From an uncultured Bacteroidales bacterium (GTDB lineage Bacteria > Bacteroidota > Bacteroidia > Bacteroidales > UBA932), in the NCBI GenBank assembly GCA_946406275.1, contig CAMJJZ010000019.1:1-17384 (forward strand): a DNA stretch of 17,384 bases. The letters are read 5' to 3'. The translations under genes were made by a program, and so were the position numbers. Below, one piece after another: positions 14,501 to 17,384 of this stretch (its first letter is position 1; each line of letters opens with the position of its first letter). Below the pieces are notes generated by a model. It was given only the letters and a program-made list of their open reading frames with translations, was not told the origin of the DNA and ran no database searches.

Positions 14501-15224
14501 TGCCAAAGAGGTTAAAAACCGCGTAGTCAAGTGGATTCAGGACTGGTTTGAAGAGAATGGAAAGGGATGTAACGCCGTAATAGGCATATCCGGCGGCAAG
14601 GACAGCAGCGTAGTAGCCGGCCTCTGCGTGGAGGCCCTTGGAAAGGACCGCGTGATAGGTGTGACCATGCCCAACGGCATCCAGCCGGACATTGCAGACA
14701 GCATAAAGCTCATCAATCATCTCGGTATCAAGAGGTACGATATCAATATTGGCGAATCGTTCAAAGCCCTCATGGCAGAAGTGGAGGCTAAGCTTGGCCA
14801 CGAAGCCAGCGCCCAGACCCGCATCAACATGGCCCCGCGCCTCAGGATGACGGCACTCTATGCGGTCTCCCAGTCCAACAACGGCCGCGTGGCCAACACC
14901 TGCAACCTCTCGGAGGATTGGGTTGGCTACAGCACCCGCTACGGGGACGCCGCCGGTGATTTCTCCCCCCTTGGCGGCCTCACCGTCCAGGAAGTAAAAG
15001 CAGTGGGAAAAGAACTCGGCCTTCCCATAGACCTCGTTGAAAAAGCACCCTCGGACGGCCTCTGCGGCAAGACCGATGAAGACAACCTTGGCTTCACATA
15101 CGCCGTCCTTGACCGCTACATCCGCACCGGCGTCTGCGAAGACCCGGACACCAAGGCCCTTATTGACAGGAAACACGAGCTGAATTTATTCAAGCTAAAG
15201 CCAATCCCCCACTTCGAGCCGTAA
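14487..15224 (+). CDS. nadE: NH3-dependent NAD+ synthetase
   Basis: Amidates nicotinic acid adenine dinucleotide to NAD+ using ATP and ammonia, the last step of NAD synthesis. 245 residues from ATG at 14487; the frame continues upstream to 14331 but that stretch is inside the divergent gene. The ATP pyrophosphatase P-loop SGGKDSS is at residues 35-41. NMAPRLRMTALYAVSQ and NTCNLSEDWVGYSTRYGD give the NaAD- and ATP-binding segments, and APSDGLCGKTDEDNLG is the signature near the C-terminal part. There is no glutaminase domain, so free ammonia must be the donor. Convergent with alr. Confidence 0.95.
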   Translation: MEKFNAKEVKNRVVKWIQDWFEENGKGCNAVIGISGGKDSSVVAGLCVEALGKDRVIGVTMPNGIQPDIADSIKLINHLGIKRYDINIGESFKALMAEVEAKLGHEASAQTRINMAPRLRMTALYAVSQSNNGRVANTCNLSEDWVGYSTRYGDAAGDFSPLGGLTVQEVKAVGKELGLPIDLVEKAPSDGLCGKTDEDNLGFTYAVLDRYIRTGVCEDPDTKALIDRKHELNLFKLKPIPHFEP

Positions 15225-15257
15225 ACGTTCATTCCGGGCTTCCCACCTCACCACCCA

Positions 15258-15340
15258 TCCACCGAAAAGGCGTTTTTGGTGGACAAGTTGCCGTTTTGAC
15301 GGGTTTGTCCACGGAAATGCCGGGTTTGGTGGATAAGTTG
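15258..15340. repeat. Pair of 33-bp hairpin repeats between convergent nadE and alr
   Basis: Copies at 15258-15290 and 15308-15340 match at 27 of 33 positions and start 50 bases apart. The first can fold as TCCACC/GGTGGA with inner AAAA/TTTT arms around GGCG, an 11-bp stem with one G-T pair. A second inverted repeat (GTGGACAA at 15279, TTTGTCCAC ending at 15312) links the two. These hairpins may terminate transcription from both sides, although there is no clear U-tract. The build resembles the ribF and der-side repeats, but sequence identity to them is low. Confidence 0.6.
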
Positions 15341-15341
15341 G

Positions 15342-16448
15342 CTATCGTATGACGATACGCTCTATCCTGCGGGGGACGGAGGCGAGGATTTCGTAGGGAA
15401 TGGTGCCAAGGATGCCGGCAAGTTCCGTGACGGTGGGGTCTTCCCCGAAGACGGTGACGGTGTCTCCCACTTTGCAGGGGATGCCGGTGACGTCAAGCAT
15501 GCACATATCCATACATATATTGCCGATGGTAGGAGCACGGTGACCGTTTACGGAGAACGATGCGGCGCCGCGGCCAAGATGACGGTCTATGCCGTCTGCA
15601 TATCCCACGGGAATGGTGGCGATTGTGGTGCCTTCGGTGGCCTGGCCCCATCGGCCATAACCTATGGTGTCTCCCGGTCCTAATGTCTTGACCTGGAGGA
15701 CTTTGCACTTGAGGGAAGCAACCGGGGCAAGCTTCTTTCCGGGGATGGCGCTTATGCCGTAGATGCCTATTCCAAGGCGGACCATATCGAACTGGAATTG
15801 CGGGAAGCGCTCTATGCCGGCGGAGTTGAGGAGGTGGCGCATTGGCATGTAGCCAACGGCATCGGCAATTATGAAGGCGTTCTTGCGGAAAAGTTCCACC
15901 TGAGCCAGGGTAAAAGCGTCCTGCTCCGGATCTTCCGCCACGCAGAGGTGGGAAAAGATGCCCTTGACCTTGATTTCAGGCGTTACCTTAAGGTACTCTG
16001 CCAACTCCTTAAGTTCAGATGTCACGAACCCCAGGCGGTGCATGCCGGTATCCAGTTTAATGTGGACGGGGTAGTCCATTAAGCCACGCCTGCGAAGGGT
16101 TTCCACCAGGATTTTGAGGGAATCCAGATTGGGGATGCTGGGTTCCATGCGGGTGTCGATGATTTCGTCATAGAAATCCGTGCCCGCAGTGAGTACAAGA
16201 ATGGGCAGAGAAATACCGTTTTTCCTCAGTTCAAGGCCTTCTACAGGGTATGCAACTGCAAGATAATCGGCCCCGGCGCGCTGCATCATGGCGGCGAATT
16301 CCACGGCACCGTGACCGTACGCGTTGGCCTTGACCAATACCAGAAGCTTGGTCCTTGGCTCAAGAAGCGAGCGGAAGTATCTGTAATTCTCCGTGCAGCC
16401 TTTCAGGGAAAGCTCCAGACGGGAGAAATCATCGGTGCCAGTATGCAT
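15342..16448 (-). CDS. alr: Alanine racemase
   Basis: Pyridoxal-phosphate enzyme that interconverts L- and D-alanine for peptidoglycan. 368 residues, normal for a standalone enzyme; many Bacteroidota also carry a MurF-Alr fusion, which this is not. Lys40 in VLVKANAYGHG should bind the cofactor, and Tyr264 in TIGYGRWG should be the second catalytic base. Also seen: HIKLDTGMHRLGF (129-141), MVRLGIGIYGIS (222-233), VGYADGI (281-287) and GNICMDMCMLDV (309-320). The N-terminal barrel and C-terminal beta domain are complete. Divergent from the YugP-like gene with 63 bases between starts. Confidence 0.95.
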   Translation of the reverse strand: MHTGTDDFSRLELSLKGCTENYRYFRSLLEPRTKLLVLVKANAYGHGAVEFAAMMQRAGADYLAVAYPVEGLELRKNGISLPILVLTAGTDFYDEIIDTRMEPSIPNLDSLKILVETLRRRGLMDYPVHIKLDTGMHRLGFVTSELKELAEYLKVTPEIKVKGIFSHLCVAEDPEQDAFTLAQVELFRKNAFIIADAVGYMPMRHLLNSAGIERFPQFQFDMVRLGIGIYGISAIPGKKLAPVASLKCKVLQVKTLGPGDTIGYGRWGQATEGTTIATIPVGYADGIDRHLGRGAASFSVNGHRAPTIGNICMDMCMLDVTGIPCKVGDTVTVFGEDPTVTELAGILGTIPYEILASVPRRIERIVIR

Positions 16449-16467
16449 TCAATTCTGAATTATCATG

Positions 16468-16475
16468 CAAAAATA
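16468..16475 (-). promoter_or_regulatory. Promoter -7 box of alr
   Basis: Minus-strand TATTTTTG ending 20 bases before the alr ATG at 16448. Transcription should begin near 16461-16462, a leader of about 13 bases. No clear -33 TTG. Confidence 0.6.
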
Positions 16476-16488
16476 CGAAATATTTGTG

Positions 16489-16496
16489 TATTTTTG
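16489..16496 (+). promoter_or_regulatory. Promoter -7 box of the YugP-like gene
   Basis: TATTTTTG ending 16 bases before the ATG at 16512, so a leader of about nine bases. It lies only 13 bases from the opposing alr -7 box, so the two polymerases would compete for the same DNA. GGAG at 16505-16508 is a weak ribosome-binding site. Confidence 0.6.
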
Positions 16497-16511
16497 TGAA
16501 AAACGGAGAAT

Positions 16512-17189
16512 ATGTCATCTACAAGTATTTGGATAATAATGATAGCGGTAATGGTTCTGAGCCTTGTGGTTCAGAGCATGCTGCAGTCGAGGTTCAAGAA
16601 GTATTCTGATGTACCTATGGGCATCACTGGGGCGGAGGTGGCGTCAAGGATGCTGGCGGCGCACGGTATCAGGGACGTTAGCATTGTGTCCATACCCGGC
16701 AAGCTTACGGACCATTATGATCCAACTACAAGGACGGTGAATCTGAGCGAGGAAGTGTATTTTGGCAGGTCTGTTGCGGCGGCTGCGGTGGCTGCGCATG
16801 AGTGCGGTCACGTGGTTCAGCATGCTACGGGCTATGTGTTCCTGAAGATGCGTTCTGCCATGGTTCCGGTGGTGACCTTCTCCAATAATATCGTGTCCTG
16901 GGTGCTTTTGGCGGGGGTTCTGCTCATTAACATATTCCCTTCACTGCTGTGGATTGGCATAGCTCTTTTTGCTGTTACTACGCTGTTCAGTTTCATAACC
17001 CTGCCTGTAGAAATCAATGCCAGCGCCCGTGCCGTTAAATGGCTGGAGAACGCCGGCATAGTGAGTTATGAAACCAAACCCATGGCCGTGGATGCATTAA
17101 AATGGGCCGCCTATACCTACGTCATTGCCGCCCTTGGCTCCCTGGCCACGCTTCTTTACTACATCTCCCTGGGAAACCGCAGGAGTTAG
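16512..17189 (+). CDS. YugP-like zinc-dependent membrane metallopeptidase
   Basis: 225 residues, Zn_peptidase_2 family (B. subtilis YugP type), an integral membrane protein with a predicted zinc protease site of unknown substrate. An N-terminal membrane segment covers residues 6-24. The zinc motif HECGH is at 96-100, within AAHECGHVVQHATGY, and the family segment LPVEINASARA at 164-174 probably supplies the third ligand (Glu167). Further hydrophobic segments lie around 117-140, 143-165 and 200-220. Residues 36-60 and 73-80 (MGITGAEVA..., RTVNLSEEVY) also match the family pattern. Length is normal. Monocistronic by layout; followed by the convergent der gene. Confidence 0.92.
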   Translation: MSSTSIWIIMIAVMVLSLVVQSMLQSRFKKYSDVPMGITGAEVASRMLAAHGIRDVSIVSIPGKLTDHYDPTTRTVNLSEEVYFGRSVAAAAVAAHECGHVVQHATGYVFLKMRSAMVPVVTFSNNIVSWVLLAGVLLINIFPSLLWIGIALFAVTTLFSFITLPVEINASARAVKWLENAGIVSYETKPMAVDALKWAAYTYVIAALGSLATLLYYISLGNRRS

Positions 17190-17201
17190 TTTCCCTCCCA
17201 T

Positions 17202-17313
17202 AGTGCATTTATGCCGTAAAACGCGCTGGCGGACGTCGGGCGCGACGTCCGGTAGTGCAAAAATGGGCAAAAACGCACTTCCGTCCGCAAAAACGGCCAT
17301 TTTCAGGGACGGA
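17202..17313. repeat. Hairpin repeats between the YugP-like gene and der, including a copy of the ribF repeat
   Basis: This 128-base convergent intergenic region is almost filled with inverted repeats. GGACGTC/GACGTCC (17231-17250) has 7-base arms around six bases. AGTGC/GCACT (17254-17279) encloses A-rich sequence. The unit 17280-17313 has outer arms TCCGTCC/GGACGGA and inner A4/T4 arms around GGCC, and matches 368-401 inside ribF at 32 of 34 bases. A weaker direct repeat (17202-17224 and 17254-17276, 16 of 23 bases) has a 52-base period. The structures may act as a bidirectional terminator. Confidence 0.7.
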
Positions 17314-17317
17314 GGGA

Positions 17318-17384
17318 CTACTTGGCTCTGGTGTAGACCTGGATGGGGCAGCCTTCGAAGTCGAAGTGCTCGCGGAGCTTGTTT
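17318..17384 (-). CDS. der: C-terminus of GTPase Der (EngA), partial
   Basis: Only the last 21 codons before TAG are in the window: NKLREHFDFEGCPIQVYTRAK. The pattern KLREHFDFEGCPIQVY matches the end of the KH-like C-terminal domain of Der, where LR-x-x-F-x-F-x-G-x-P-I precedes a few final residues. Der is an essential double GTPase needed for 50S ribosomal subunit assembly. The rest of the gene lies beyond the right edge. The call rests on a short stretch, so confidence is moderate. Confidence 0.72.
   Translation of the reverse strand, partial: NKLREHFDFEGCPIQVYTRAK

Noticed and set aside
15258..15340. CRISPR array or riboswitch in the nadE/alr spacer.
   Set aside because: Only two imperfect repeat units and no cas genes; the position between two converging 3' ends does not suit a riboswitch.

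Overview
The window (about 17.4 kb, moderately GC-rich) looks like chromosome from an uncultured or gut-type Bacteroidales (phylum Bacteroidota). Three things point there. Four of the six promoters I can place have the -7 box TATTTTTG and the other two are close variants, matching the Bacteroidota TAnnTTTG consensus. Start codons mostly lack Shine-Dalgarno sequences. The gene families (a glycogen synthase-phosphorylase fusion, a GH57/GT4/GH133 trio, a short alanine racemase, Der with a short C-terminus) are typical of that phylum. I recognised no tRNA, rRNA, CRISPR array, insertion sequence or prophage gene, and no gene-free stretch exceeds 130 bases.

Region 1 (1-11412, minus strand) is one tightly packed glycogen operon. 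Read from its promoter near 11405-11412 the order is: branching enzyme glgB, a GH133-type debranching enzyme, a GT4 glycosyltransferase, a GH57 glycosidase/transglycosidase, a 1398-residue protein joining a eukaryotic-type GT3 glycogen synthase to a GT35 alpha-glucan phosphorylase, and finally ribF (riboflavin kinase/FAD synthetase, cut by the left edge). Gaps are 3-10 bases or overlaps of 1 and 19 bases. The set covers chain synthesis, branching, phosphorolysis and debranching of glycogen. The synthase and branching enzyme resemble the eukaryotic rather than the E. coli-type proteins, and no ADP-glucose pyrophosphorylase (glgC) is present. The debranching enzyme has lost several acidic residues that are normally invariant.

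Region 2 (11413-17384) holds short housekeeping units in alternating orientation: xseA-xseB (exonuclease VII, plus), a lipoprotein and a DJ-1/PfpI protein (minus), nadE (plus), alr (minus), a YugP-like membrane metallopeptidase (plus), and the last 21 codons of der (minus). Divergent pairs share short promoter regions in which the -7 boxes sit within about 8-22 bases of the start codons in most cases, so leaders are very short. Between nadE and the DJ-1 gene the two -7 boxes abut as a perfect 16-bp palindrome.

The most unusual signal is a small palindromic repeat. Two 42-bp copies, 51 bp apart, lie in frame inside ribF and encode a 17-residue tandem repeat in the middle of the enzyme. A third, nearly identical 34-bp copy lies in the intergenic space before der, at the other end of the window. 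Hairpins of similar build (variable outer stem, A-rich/T-rich inner arms, GGC-like core), also paired at about 50-52 bp, occur in the nadE/alr and yugP/der intergenic regions. This suggests a dispersed, possibly mobile, structured repeat family able to enter coding sequence, comparable in kind to Rickettsia palindromic elements.
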